DNA of 64,000 bases from the NCBI GenBank assembly GCA_947457075.1, contig CANGUG010000003.1, forward strand, positions 103,062 to 167,061. Reading direction: 5' to 3'. The translations under genes were made by a program, and so were the position numbers. Below the pieces are notes generated by a model. That model saw only the letters and a list, made by a program, of their open reading frames with translations. It made no database searches and was not told the DNA's origin. Positions 1 to 8,711 of the stretch are shown in pieces; position 1 is the first letter of the stretch; the number at the start of each line of letters is the position of its first letter. Source of the stretch: Bacteroidota bacterium. GTDB taxonomy: Bacteria > Bacteroidota > Bacteroidia > Chitinophagales > Chitinophagaceae.

Positions 1-1
1 C

Positions 2-925
<924 letters not shown>

Positions 926-948
926 TTTCCTTCCAAAATCATTCCCCA

Positions 949-1437
949 ATGTCAACTGATATACAAATAAGACCCATTGCTCCCAATGATAATGTTGCTT
1001 TGGCTAAAGTTATCAGAGACACTTTAACTGAGTTTGGTGCCAACAAACCTGGTACGGTTTATTTTGATCCAACGACAGATGCATTGTATGAACTGTTTAG
1101 AACTCCTGGCGCCGTTTACTTTGTTGCCACTATTGACAACACCCTAGTGGGTGGTTGTGGCATTTATCCTACTGAAAATTTACCCAATGGGACTTGTGAA
1201 TTAGTGAAATTATATTTGAAAACGGAAGCACGTGGAACCGGACTTGGTAAACAATTACTAGAAATATCTATGCAGTGGGCAAAAGATAATGGCTATTCGC
1301 AGGTTTACCTGGAATCAATGCCCGAGCTAGACAAAGCTGTTTCTATTTACGAAAAACTGGGCTTTATAAGAATTCAACAACCACTTGGAAATAGTGGTCA
1401 TTGTGGTTGTGATATTTGGATGACCAAACAATTGTAA
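949..1437 (+). CDS. GNAT family N-acetyltransferase
   Basis: Acetyl-CoA-dependent N-acetyltransferase of unknown substrate, 162 residues, about the size of a single GNAT domain. The acetyl-CoA pyrophosphate-binding motif A is visible as ARGTGLGKQLLE (around residues 93-105), preceded by the beta-4 strand CELVKLYLK. The C-terminal part has YEKLGF, typical of the last alpha-helix and beta-strand of the fold. It starts 23 bases after pgi and ends at a hairpin terminator, so it may be the last gene of a pgi transcript. Sequence alone does not show whether it acts on a metabolite, an antibiotic or a protein. Confidence 0.85.
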   Translation: MSTDIQIRPIAPNDNVALAKVIRDTLTEFGANKPGTVYFDPTTDALYELFRTPGAVYFVATIDNTLVGGCGIYPTENLPNGTCELVKLYLKTEARGTGLGKQLLEISMQWAKDNGYSQVYLESMPELDKAVSIYEKLGFIRIQQPLGNSGHCGCDIWMTKQL

Positions 1438-1444
1438 TAATGAA

Positions 1445-1473
1445 TAAAGCCCGATCTTCTGGAACGGGCTTTA
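1445..1473 (+). terminator. Terminator hairpin after GNAT gene
   Basis: Perfect 8-bp stem AAAGCCCG/CGGGCTTT with an 11-nt loop, between the convergent GNAT gene and DUF3276 gene. The U-tract is short and broken (TTATATTTAT), so it may work in both directions. Confidence 0.6.
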
Positions 1474-1499
1474 TATTTATATCTAATTGATTATAGAAA

Positions 1500-2039
1500 T
1501 TACCATTTATCTACTTCTTCACTACTTAAATTGTCCCCTTGACTAGCAGGTGTATCACGCGCTTCAAGTGGCTTTTTTTCAGTAATGGAAGCTGGGTCAA
1601 TATCAGTTTCAGGGGTAGCTTCAACTGTTGGCATTACTTGGCTAACTGTGGAAACAACGTTATCAGCTACATATGAATGTTGACTTTCAGCAACCTGTGA
1701 TGGATTATTTCCAAATTCATCTTGTCCATATTCATCATGGTTAAATGCATCAAAATCAAAATCAGGCATTAACTCTGTTTTTACATGATCAATCGCTTCT
1801 GTAATTGCTTTTAAAAACTTATTAAAATCCTCTTTGTACAAGAAAATTTTATGGCGATCATATCCATTATTGTCAAAGCGTTTTCTACTTTCTGTAATGG
1901 TTAAAAAATAATCATTGCCACGTGTAGCCCTTACATCAAAAAAATAGGTTCTACGCTTACCTGCACGAATTCTTGTACTATAAACACTTTCGTTTTTTTT
2001 GTCATTTTGCTCAAAATTCCCGTTCTCCATAGGTATCAT
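1500..2039 (-). CDS. DUF3276 / PUR-alpha-like nucleic acid-binding protein
   Basis: Small protein of the DUF3276 family, a Bacteroidota group related to the PUR (Purine-rich element binding) fold found in ssDNA/RNA-binding regulators. The conserved core is residues ~17-95 and contains AGKRRTYFFDVRATRGNDYF and LTITESRKRF. The remaining C-terminal half is acidic and low in complexity (many D, E, S, T, P), probably disordered. The track start at 2045 is a TTG; the first ATG is at 2039 and another at 2030 (MENGNFEQ) fits the family equally well. It lies 59 bases downstream of the ABC exporter on the same strand. Its target is unknown. Confidence 0.85.
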   Translation of the reverse strand: MIPMENGNFEQNDKKNESVYSTRIRAGKRRTYFFDVRATRGNDYFLTITESRKRFDNNGYDRHKIFLYKEDFNKFLKAITEAIDHVKTELMPDFDFDAFNHDEYGQDEFGNNPSQVAESQHSYVADNVVSTVSQVMPTVEATPETDIDPASITEKKPLEARDTPASQGDNLSSEEVDKW

Positions 2040-2103
2040 TTTCAATTTATTAGTCTAAAATATAGAAATTGATTGAAAAATGAAAATTTTGAAATGATAA
2101 ATT

Positions 2104-3924
2104 TTAACCCTCTTTTTGAGATTGCTGGGTTTTATAAAGGTCGGCATATAATCCATTTTTAACTAACAAACTTTCGTGTGTGCCCATTTCAGCGATATTC
2201 CCCTCTTGTAAATAGATAATTAGGTCAAAATGAAAACTGAAAAATATACGATGTGTTATAAATAAAGCTGTTTTCCCTTCCAAATCCTTACTTAATTGAG
2301 TTAGTATAGATTGTTCCGTTTTGGCGTCAACAGCACTAAGACAGTCATCAAAAATGTATATAGAAGGTTTTTTTATAATAGTACGAGCAATACTCACTCT
2401 TTGCTTTTGTCCTCCACTTAATGTAGTTCCTCGCTCCCCTATTAAAGTTTCGAATTCTTTGTTTAATTGTTGTATTTCTTGATAAACATTAGCTGTTTTT
2501 GTTGCGTCAATTAAAGATTGATTTTCAGAAACTTGATGAATGCCAAATTGTATATTATTTTTTATAGAATCACTAAATAAAAAAACATCTTGTTGTACAT
2601 ATCCAATTGCCTTTCTTAAATCCTGCACATTCAAATCCCGAATATCCATTCCATCAATTTTAATGGTACCCCTATTCGGATCATACATACGGGTTAATAA
2701 CTGGGCAATACTTGATTTGCCAGCACCCGTTTTACCTAAAATCAATACTTTTTGACCTGCTTGAATTTGTAAATCAAAATCATGCAAGGCTTTGACTCCC
2801 GAATGAGGATATATGAAATTTACGTGATCAAATTTTATTTCACCTTTTAAACTACTAAAGTCAGTAAAATTAACTTTTGTTTGAATATTAGGGGTTATGG
2901 ATAAAAATTCATTAAGTCTTTTTTGAGAAGCAGCGGCTCTCTGAATCATACTTGCTGTCCAACCAATGGCACTTACAGGAAAGGTTAACATATTGATATA
3001 AATTACAAACTCAATAATGGTACCCACTTTACTGGGGTCCTGATAAGCTTGTATCCCCCCAAGGAAAATGGTGAGCAAAGTACTTAAACCAATCATCAAT
3101 GACATGGAGGGTGTATAAATAGCCTCAACTTTTGCAAGGCTTACTGCATTTTTACGATAGAGTTCGCTGTTCTTTTTGAAAAATCCAAGCATGGCCCCTT
3201 CTTGAACAAATGACTTAATCACCCTTATACCAGAATAAGATTCTTGAGCATTAGTGGTCAAATCAGAAAGCTGTTCTTGTATTTGTTCACTCTTTTTATT
3301 AATAATACTATTTACAATATAAATTGTAATTGCGAGTATTGGTAAGGGGGATAAAACATATAAACTCAACAGCACATCCTTACTGAACATATTAAATAAA
3401 CAAAAACCAATTAAAGATATCAAATTGATAAGATACATTAAGGAAGGTCCCGTGTACATTCTTACCCTGCTTACATCCTCAGACATTCTGTTCATTAAAT
3501 CACCCGTGCTATGCGTTTTATAAAACTCAGTATCTAACTTTTGGTAATGCGCATATACTTGATTCTTTTGATCAAATTCAATATGACGACTCATTACAAT
3601 AATTGTTTGTCGCATAAAAAACATAAAAACACTTCTAATGATAGCGAGCGCTAAAATGGTTATGCTACAAAAAGTAATTAAAGATGAAAAGCTAAATTGA
3701 TTACTTGCACTTAAATCAGTAATATAGGAGACAATCAAATCCTCTTGTATGGGAGATACTGGTTTGCCCCCTGGTAACTTAGCTTGTACCAAACTAACTA
3801 CATATCCAGTGATTTGAGGAGCTAAAACCGCTAAATAGTTGGTAGCAATCACCAATAGTATCCCTGTGAAAAACCGAAATCGATATTTCCAAAAAAACAC
3901 ATTTAAAGCAGCAAGTTCTTTCAC
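2104..3924 (-). CDS. ABC exporter, fused permease and ATPase
   Basis: Type IV ABC half-transporter of the inner membrane, 606 residues: a transmembrane domain of about six helices (residues ~15-320) followed by the ATPase domain (~350-600). Walker A is GKTGAGKSS, the ABC signature LSGGQKQR, and the H-loop FITHR. Walker B reads YIFDDCLSAVD, so the catalytic glutamate is replaced by aspartate, as in the degenerate half of heterodimeric exporters such as the MdlA/BmrC type. No second half-transporter is next to it. The start is a GTG, because a stop lies directly upstream and no early ATG exists. Probably exports drugs or lipids; the substrate cannot be told. Confidence 0.9.
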   Translation of the reverse strand: MKELAALNVFFWKYRFRFFTGILLVIATNYLAVLAPQITGYVVSLVQAKLPGGKPVSPIQEDLIVSYITDLSASNQFSFSSLITFCSITILALAIIRSVFMFFMRQTIIVMSRHIEFDQKNQVYAHYQKLDTEFYKTHSTGDLMNRMSEDVSRVRMYTGPSLMYLINLISLIGFCLFNMFSKDVLLSLYVLSPLPILAITIYIVNSIINKKSEQIQEQLSDLTTNAQESYSGIRVIKSFVQEGAMLGFFKKNSELYRKNAVSLAKVEAIYTPSMSLMIGLSTLLTIFLGGIQAYQDPSKVGTIIEFVIYINMLTFPVSAIGWTASMIQRAAASQKRLNEFLSITPNIQTKVNFTDFSSLKGEIKFDHVNFIYPHSGVKALHDFDLQIQAGQKVLILGKTGAGKSSIAQLLTRMYDPNRGTIKIDGMDIRDLNVQDLRKAIGYVQQDVFLFSDSIKNNIQFGIHQVSENQSLIDATKTANVYQEIQQLNKEFETLIGERGTTLSGGQKQRVSIARTIIKKPSIYIFDDCLSAVDAKTEQSILTQLSKDLEGKTALFITHRIFFSFHFDLIIYLQEGNIAEMGTHESLLVKNGLYADLYKTQQSQKEG

Positions 3925-4000
3925 TTAGACCATTTTTGTAAAGATACTTAGTACTCAATTAATTAGCTGTTTTGTTTAATGGAATAAAAAGACATTATTT

Positions 4001-4032
4001 TTTGCATATTTCGGTTTCCTATCCTACATTTG
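4001..4032 (+). promoter_or_regulatory. Promoter of tRNA-Ser
   Basis: TTTG, 20-nt spacer, TACATTTG: matches the Bacteroidota housekeeping promoter (-33 TTTG, -7 TAnnTTTG). It ends 4 bases before the mature tRNA, so transcription would start at or very near the tRNA 5' end. Confidence 0.75.
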
Positions 4033-4036
4033 CCGC

Positions 4037-4124
<88 letters not shown>

Positions 4125-4132
4125 ACCAATTC

Positions 4133-4160
4133 AAAAACCACGATTAATCGTGGTTTTTTT
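4133..4160 (+). terminator. Terminator of tRNA-Ser
   Basis: Ten-base perfect dyad AACCACGATTAATCGTGGTT followed by seven T residues, 12 bases after the encoded CCA. Confidence 0.85.
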
Positions 4161-4252
4161 GTTTCCAAAAGTCACGAAGTGAATACATTTTTCGAAAAAA
4201 TGAGGCATAAAGCTTGCTTTAATGCCGAATTTTGAAGAAAAGTGTGAAAAGG

Positions 4253-4508
4253 GCGAAGCCCTTTTTGGAAGTAAAAATAAGTGGCGAAGCCGCAGGTTTT
4301 TGAATTGGTTGAAGCCCCCCACCTAAGGGATGCCGGAACGAAGTGACGGCAATCCAACATTATTAATTTTAAATAAGTGGCGAAGCCCTTTTTGGAAGTA
4401 AAAACCAGTGGCGAAGCCTACGGTTTTTGAATTGGTTGAAGCCCCCCACCTAAGGGATGCCGGAACGAAGTGACGGCAATCCAATAATAAAGTTGACGAC
4501 AATCCAAT
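4253..4508. repeat. REP-like direct repeats behind tRNA-Ser
   Basis: The 458-base gap between tRNA-Ser and the DUF1573 gene holds no credible gene. Two nearly identical copies of about 105 bp lie at 4253-4357 and 4380-4484, offset 127 bp, with a degenerate stub of a third copy (AAGTTGACGACAATCCAA) at 4491-4508. Each copy contains GGTTTTTGAATTGGTT, the reverse complement of the 16 bases at the tRNA 3' end, and ends in a hairpin GGATGCCG..CGGCAATCC with one bulged A. The two minus-strand ORFs called here are shadows of the repeat. Confidence 0.85.
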
Positions 4509-4534
4509 TTATATATTTTGAAATTTAGTTATAT

Positions 4535-4562
4535 AAAAAAGGCCATCCAACAGGATGACCTT
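4535..4562 (-). terminator. Terminator of the DUF1573 gene
   Basis: On the minus strand, AAGGTCATCC TGTT GGATGGCCTT (one G-U pair) followed by a run of T. It sits 20 bases after the DUF1573 stop. Confidence 0.8.
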
Positions 4563-4581
4563 CCAATAATATTTTTTAATT

Positions 4582-4977
4582 TTAAGGTTGTACCCCTTCT
4601 CCGTGGAAACTGACCTGTTTATTTAGATTCCCACTAAAAAACAAGGTAGCTGCTTTAGAGAAAGCCCCAACAGCGCTACCATTAAATCCAAGAGTAACCA
4701 CCGCCTTTTCGCCAGGCGCAATTACTTGACCTTTATTATATTTTGGAGTGGTACATCCACATCCTACCATCACATTTTCAATAGTAATGGGAGCAGAACT
4801 AATATTCTCAATACTTACATTAAACTCAGTCGCTTTACCTGTTGTAATTTTACCCATATCATAATTATCATTGGTAAATTTCAACACTTTGGTTATATCT
4901 ACAGGCGCTTGTGTTGTTTGTGCATTCAAAGTAAGGGTACCAAAAAATAAAACAATGGCAACTAAAATCTTTTTCAT
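4582..4977 (-). CDS. Exported DUF1573 protein
   Basis: Small secreted protein of 131 residues. It has an N-terminal signal peptide (MKKILVAIVLFFGTLTLNAQ) followed by one DUF1573 domain, an immunoglobulin-like fold common in Bacteroidota. The family hallmark GCGCTTPKYNKG is visible around residue 77, followed by the strand region EKAVVTLGFNG. It probably acts in the periplasm, but no molecular role is established for the family. It is preceded on the minus strand by the gene for a thioredoxin-like protein 50 bases upstream, and a TAAATTTG element suggests it may have its own promoter. It ends at a strong terminator. Confidence 0.88.
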   Translation of the reverse strand: MKKILVAIVLFFGTLTLNAQTTQAPVDITKVLKFTNDNYDMGKITTGKATEFNVSIENISSAPITIENVMVGCGCTTPKYNKGQVIAPGEKAVVTLGFNGSAVGAFSKAATLFFSGNLNKQVSFHGEGVQP

Positions 4978-5027
4978 AATTCATTGATTTAGAATTCAAA
5001 TTTATACTATTTTATCTTAATATAAAG

Positions 5028-6419
5028 CTATTTATTTGACTGCAGGTGATTGACAATGATATTTTTAAGTGTATTAACACTGATTTTTTTCCCAACAAAC
5101 TTACCTTCCTTGTTGATTAAGTAAAAAAGCGGATTAGTAAAAGCATCATACGACTTACGCAAATCGTTATTTTGTCCTAAATGAACATGCGCATAATTTT
5201 TTGATAAATGATGAGTAGTAATAAAGGATTTCCATACTTCTGACTGTAAAATCAGCTCATTGCATATAGAATACTTCCCAATTTTCAAAACCAACTGATT
5301 TTCAAGAATATGGATAATGCTATCCATTTTTGGCAATTCTACTTTACAATGATCACAGGTTGGGTCGAAAAAAGTAATTAAGGTATAATCAAATTGTTTT
5401 GCAAATTCATGTAAATTTTTTTCTACACCAGCTGTATCTTTAAGCACCATATTCATACTGGTATCTTGAAATTTCAACGCATTAACATTTTCAAGTTCGT
5501 TAAGTAAATTTTTTTCAATGGTAGGGTCCAAGAATTTACATTTTTTTTCTTTTACATATTTATTGAGAAAGTAGGCATATGCTATGGTGTTATTTTGAAT
5601 TTCCCTGTTTTTTAAAATCTTTACAATTTGGTCAAATACATATGGATAGGCTTTGCTTTTACAATCTAATTTAAGCATAATGGTATCCACCCCTTTAACA
5701 ATTGAATCTGCTTGTAAAGGATAATAAGATAAATATTCTGTAATAACTTGTTTTAATAATGGCGTGAATAAAAGTTTGGGCGAGTTAATATCAATATTAT
5801 TAAAGAAAGTGATTCTATCCGAAAATTTCTTTTTATTAGGTACCGAAGCATCCAGCTTATTTAAAACATCAAAATAAATATACAATGCCGATGTTGGCTT
5901 CAATTTTTTCATCATCCTGATCCTTGTTTCAAAAAGTACGGTATTCTTTTCATTGAAAAAGAGTGCTTTTTGGGCAAGATTAAATTTTTTGCCTTGTTTT
6001 ATTTCTTTATCATATAATGAATCAAAATAGGATAAATTTTTCTCTAATCTTTGGTAAGAAAAAAAACTATCGTTCTTGCTATTATTTGAATTTATGGAAC
6101 CTAAGTAGTCGGAATCATTAATGACAATTGAAATTGAATCCTTATTGTCAATGATTAAATTGATTTTTTGCTTTGATTTTGGAAAGTATAAATAATAAAT
6201 GCCCCCAACAATAGGTTTAGCTTGTTTAATGGTTAGTACAGTTTTGTAAAGCTGAATTGTATCTTTTGGAATGTAATTTTTTTCATCAAAAACGGTAGCC
6301 CTTAAATAAGCAATACTATCTAATGAATTACTTGATTTTATCTTTAATTGAAATTGGGAAAACCCCCATTGAGTAATCAATAAAAAACCCATTAATAAAA
6401 AAACGATTCTTGATTGCAT
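5028..6419 (-). CDS. Exported thioredoxin-fold protein (TlpA/DUF5106-like)
   Basis: Secreted or periplasmic protein of 463 residues with an N-terminal signal peptide (hydrophobic stretch IVFLLMGFLLITQWGFS). The first ~120 residues resemble the DUF4369 beta-domain, the middle is helical (DUF5106-like), and the C-terminal ~130 residues form a thioredoxin fold with the redox motif CDHC in DPTCDHCKVELPKM. This layout is typical of Bacteroidota thiol-disulfide proteins thought to reduce or isomerise disulfides outside the cytoplasm. Partner proteins are not known. It lies between the DUF1573 gene and an M48 peptidase gene, all on the minus strand with gaps of 50-80 bases. Confidence 0.82.
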   Translation of the reverse strand: MQSRIVFLLMGFLLITQWGFSQFQLKIKSSNSLDSIAYLRATVFDEKNYIPKDTIQLYKTVLTIKQAKPIVGGIYYLYFPKSKQKINLIIDNKDSISIVINDSDYLGSINSNNSKNDSFFSYQRLEKNLSYFDSLYDKEIKQGKKFNLAQKALFFNEKNTVLFETRIRMMKKLKPTSALYIYFDVLNKLDASVPNKKKFSDRITFFNNIDINSPKLLFTPLLKQVITEYLSYYPLQADSIVKGVDTIMLKLDCKSKAYPYVFDQIVKILKNREIQNNTIAYAYFLNKYVKEKKCKFLDPTIEKNLLNELENVNALKFQDTSMNMVLKDTAGVEKNLHEFAKQFDYTLITFFDPTCDHCKVELPKMDSIIHILENQLVLKIGKYSICNELILQSEVWKSFITTHHLSKNYAHVHLGQNNDLRKSYDAFTNPLFYLINKEGKFVGKKISVNTLKNIIVNHLQSNK

Positions 6420-6501
6420 AGGTTACAAAAATAAGCTAGGTAATTTATAGCTTAGTAGGTCATTTGAAGATAATAAATAGAATAAATTCTAGTTGTGTTT
6501 A

Positions 6502-7299
6502 TTATTGCTTATAAAACTTCATAGCTTGTGGCATATAGGCTTTTATTGCCTTTATTCTGTTTACGCCTGTTGGATGTGTTCTGAAAAACTCAGGAACATC
6601 ATTTCCACTGGCAATACTCATTCTTTGCCATAAAGGTATGGCCTCATTTGGGTTATATCCAGCCATTGCGGTCCAGATTAAGCCAAATTGATCCGCTTCC
6701 GTTTCATGTTTTCTTGAAAAGGGCAAGGCCAAACCCACCTGAGTTCCGATTCCATAAGCAATTTCGAAATTAGATCTAGCCCTTGCAGATTTATCTGAAA
6801 CAGCCGATGATAATGCCAAACTACCCAAGTTCAATAACATGGATTGACTCATTCTTTGTTTACCATGATTTAATAAAGCATGTGAAACCTCATGTCCCAT
6901 AATAACAGCTAATTCAGCTTCTGTTTTAGTCATGGATAAAATACCAGTATATACTACAATTTTACCTCCGGGCATACACCATGCATTGACTTCAGCATTT
7001 TGTACTAAATGATATTCCCATCGATACTCATTTAATTGGGATTGCATATTTCGGTCGGCATAATATTGATTAACTGCTTGCACAATTTTTTTACCCACTC
7101 TTTGAACCATTTGAACATCCATGTTTTCACGGTTACTAATTACTTTACTCTTATTTAAGTAATCACGATACATTGAATCAGATGTTTTAAATATTTCACT
7201 ATCTGATATTAAGGACAATTGATTGGTCCCCGTAAGTTTATTATATGCACAACTAGCTAATATGATAATGGCGAATAGGGAAAAAAATAAATATCTCAT
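6502..7299 (-). CDS. M48 family metallopeptidase, lipoprotein
   Basis: Zinc endopeptidase of family M48 (BepA/LoiP-like), 265 residues. The N-terminus FAIIILASCAY has a lipobox, so the protein is probably anchored in an outer membrane or periplasmic leaflet. The catalytic motif is MGHEVSHALLNHG around residue 137, and the third zinc ligand is the glutamate in HETEADQFG. There are no long transmembrane segments, unlike HtpX. Family members help with outer-membrane protein quality control; that role here is inferred. It starts 15 bases after the pirin gene stop and is probably co-transcribed with it. Confidence 0.92.
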   Translation of the reverse strand: MRYLFFSLFAIIILASCAYNKLTGTNQLSLISDSEIFKTSDSMYRDYLNKSKVISNRENMDVQMVQRVGKKIVQAVNQYYADRNMQSQLNEYRWEYHLVQNAEVNAWCMPGGKIVVYTGILSMTKTEAELAVIMGHEVSHALLNHGKQRMSQSMLLNLGSLALSSAVSDKSARARSNFEIAYGIGTQVGLALPFSRKHETEADQFGLIWTAMAGYNPNEAIPLWQRMSIASGNDVPEFFRTHPTGVNRIKAIKAYMPQAMKFYKQ

Positions 7300-7313
7300 A
7301 TTGATGTAATTGA

Positions 7314-8195
7314 TTAATCTTCTAATGTACCAAATTTACCATTTTCATAGTCTTCAAATGCCTGAAGAATTTCCTGACGTGTATTCATTACAAATGGACC
7401 ATGTGCCGCAATCGTTTCCTTTATGGGTTCACCTGATAAAATGAGCACAATACAGTCTTCAGTTGCTTTTACCGTAAAAGACTCCCCTTTGTTAGCGAAT
7501 AAAGCAAAATGATCCAATGGTACCTCTTCATTATTATTCACAATCACCGAACCTTCAATAACCAATAAACCTGTATTGAATTGAGGAGGCAAATTAAATT
7601 GTGCTTCCCCGCCAGTTTTCAATTTTGCATTGTACATATGTATAGGAGAAAAAGTAGTTGCAGCACCTGTATGACCTTCATAATTACCTGCAATTACTTC
7701 AATGAATCCACCTTCGTTAGACAACGGAATTTTGGGGATTTGCGCATTGGCTATTGCTTGATATTTTGGCGTACTCATTTTATCCATTGCAGGTAAATTT
7801 ACCCATAATTGAACCATCTGGAAATCACCTCCCGTTTTACTGAATTCCTCACTATGATATTCCTTGTGTAGCACACCACTCGCCGCAGTCATCCATTGAA
7901 CATCTCCTTCGGAAATCACGCCACCTCCACCACTACTGTCATGATGCGCGACACTTCCCTTATAAGCAATAGTTACTGTTTCAAACCCTCTGTGTGGATG
8001 AACACCCACTCCTTTTGCCTTACTGGGACTTGGAGGAAAATAAAATTTTGCGCCATAGTCCAACATGATAAATGGGTCCATGCGTTGCATGGTTAAGCCA
8101 TATCCACTCGGAATAAAATTATGCACCCTAAATCCGTCTCCAACATAATGTGGTTCTCTCGGAGCCAATACCATTTCCACTTGTTTCACTGACAT
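7314..8195 (-). CDS. Pirin family protein
   Basis: Cytosolic bicupin of 293 residues. The metal ligands expected for pirin are visible: HPH in GVGVHPHRGFET and H-x-E in SGVLHKEYHSEE. Bacterial pirins bind iron and some degrade quercetin, but the physiological role varies. The track start at 8243 is a GTG that would overlap the upstream gene; the ATG at 8195 (MSVKQVEMVLAPRE) gives the usual family length and is preferred. It follows the YhcH-family gene by 37 bases and precedes the M48 gene by 14, suggesting one transcript. Exact activity is uncertain. Confidence 0.92.
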   Translation of the reverse strand: MSVKQVEMVLAPREPHYVGDGFRVHNFIPSGYGLTMQRMDPFIMLDYGAKFYFPPSPSKAKGVGVHPHRGFETVTIAYKGSVAHHDSSGGGGVISEGDVQWMTAASGVLHKEYHSEEFSKTGGDFQMVQLWVNLPAMDKMSTPKYQAIANAQIPKIPLSNEGGFIEVIAGNYEGHTGAATTFSPIHMYNAKLKTGGEAQFNLPPQFNTGLLVIEGSVIVNNNEEVPLDHFALFANKGESFTVKATEDCIVLILSGEPIKETIAAHGPFVMNTRQEILQAFEDYENGKFGTLED

Positions 8196-8232
8196 AAAAT
8201 GATTTTTTAACGTTTCAGTAGTTTCAAATAAA

Positions 8233-8688
8233 TTAATGAACACGAATTTTCATGACTACTTTTCTGATTTTTCCTGATCCAATCATTGGCGCATGCACAT
8301 CCTCTGGAAAATAAATACCAAACTGACCTGGATATAATTTAAAAAAGAAATCAGGCGCGTCTTCATAAAATAACACATCTTTCTTGGCATCATATTCCCC
8401 TCTTGGTTCTACACAGGTTAATCTTGATTTATACCCTACTGTTTCTACACCCCCAAATACATATTGGATGTCAATGTATGTATTGTGACACTCAAATTCC
8501 GAAGTGGAATCCAACATAGCCACCCCCTCTTCATTTACGACCATTGCATAAATATGATCCCCCTCTATTTCATATTTACCAGGGGTTAATTTTTCAAAAT
8601 CGGTATTGATTAAATAGGCAAATGCTTTTTCAAACCTTGGATGTATGGCTACATATTTTTGAATATTATTTAAATCGTCAAGTATCAT
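8233..8688 (-). CDS. YhcH/YjgK/YiaL family protein (DUF386)
   Basis: Cytosolic cupin-like protein of 151 residues in the DUF386 family, which includes YhcH of sialic acid operons and the EbgC beta-galactosidase subunit. Conserved blocks are GKYEIEGDHIYAMV near residue 37, YIDIQYVFGGVE near 71, and the C-terminal FPEDVHAPM. Family members are implicated in sugar or sugar-acid processing. No sugar operon surrounds it here: its neighbours are mutS2 and pirin, so a role cannot be assigned from context. It begins 24 bases after the mutS2 stop and is likely in the same transcript. Confidence 0.9.
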   Translation of the reverse strand: MILDDLNNIQKYVAIHPRFEKAFAYLINTDFEKLTPGKYEIEGDHIYAMVVNEEGVAMLDSTSEFECHNTYIDIQYVFGGVETVGYKSRLTCVEPRGEYDAKKDVLFYEDAPDFFFKLYPGQFGIYFPEDVHAPMIGSGKIRKVVMKIRVH

Positions 8689-8711
8689 TTGGTTTTGTAT
8701 TTTTTTATGAA

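Noticed and set aside
4131-4360. ORFs of 63 and 62 residues on the minus strand behind tRNA-Ser
   Set aside because: They overlap each other, lie in the REP-like repeats, and have no start signals or recognisable content.
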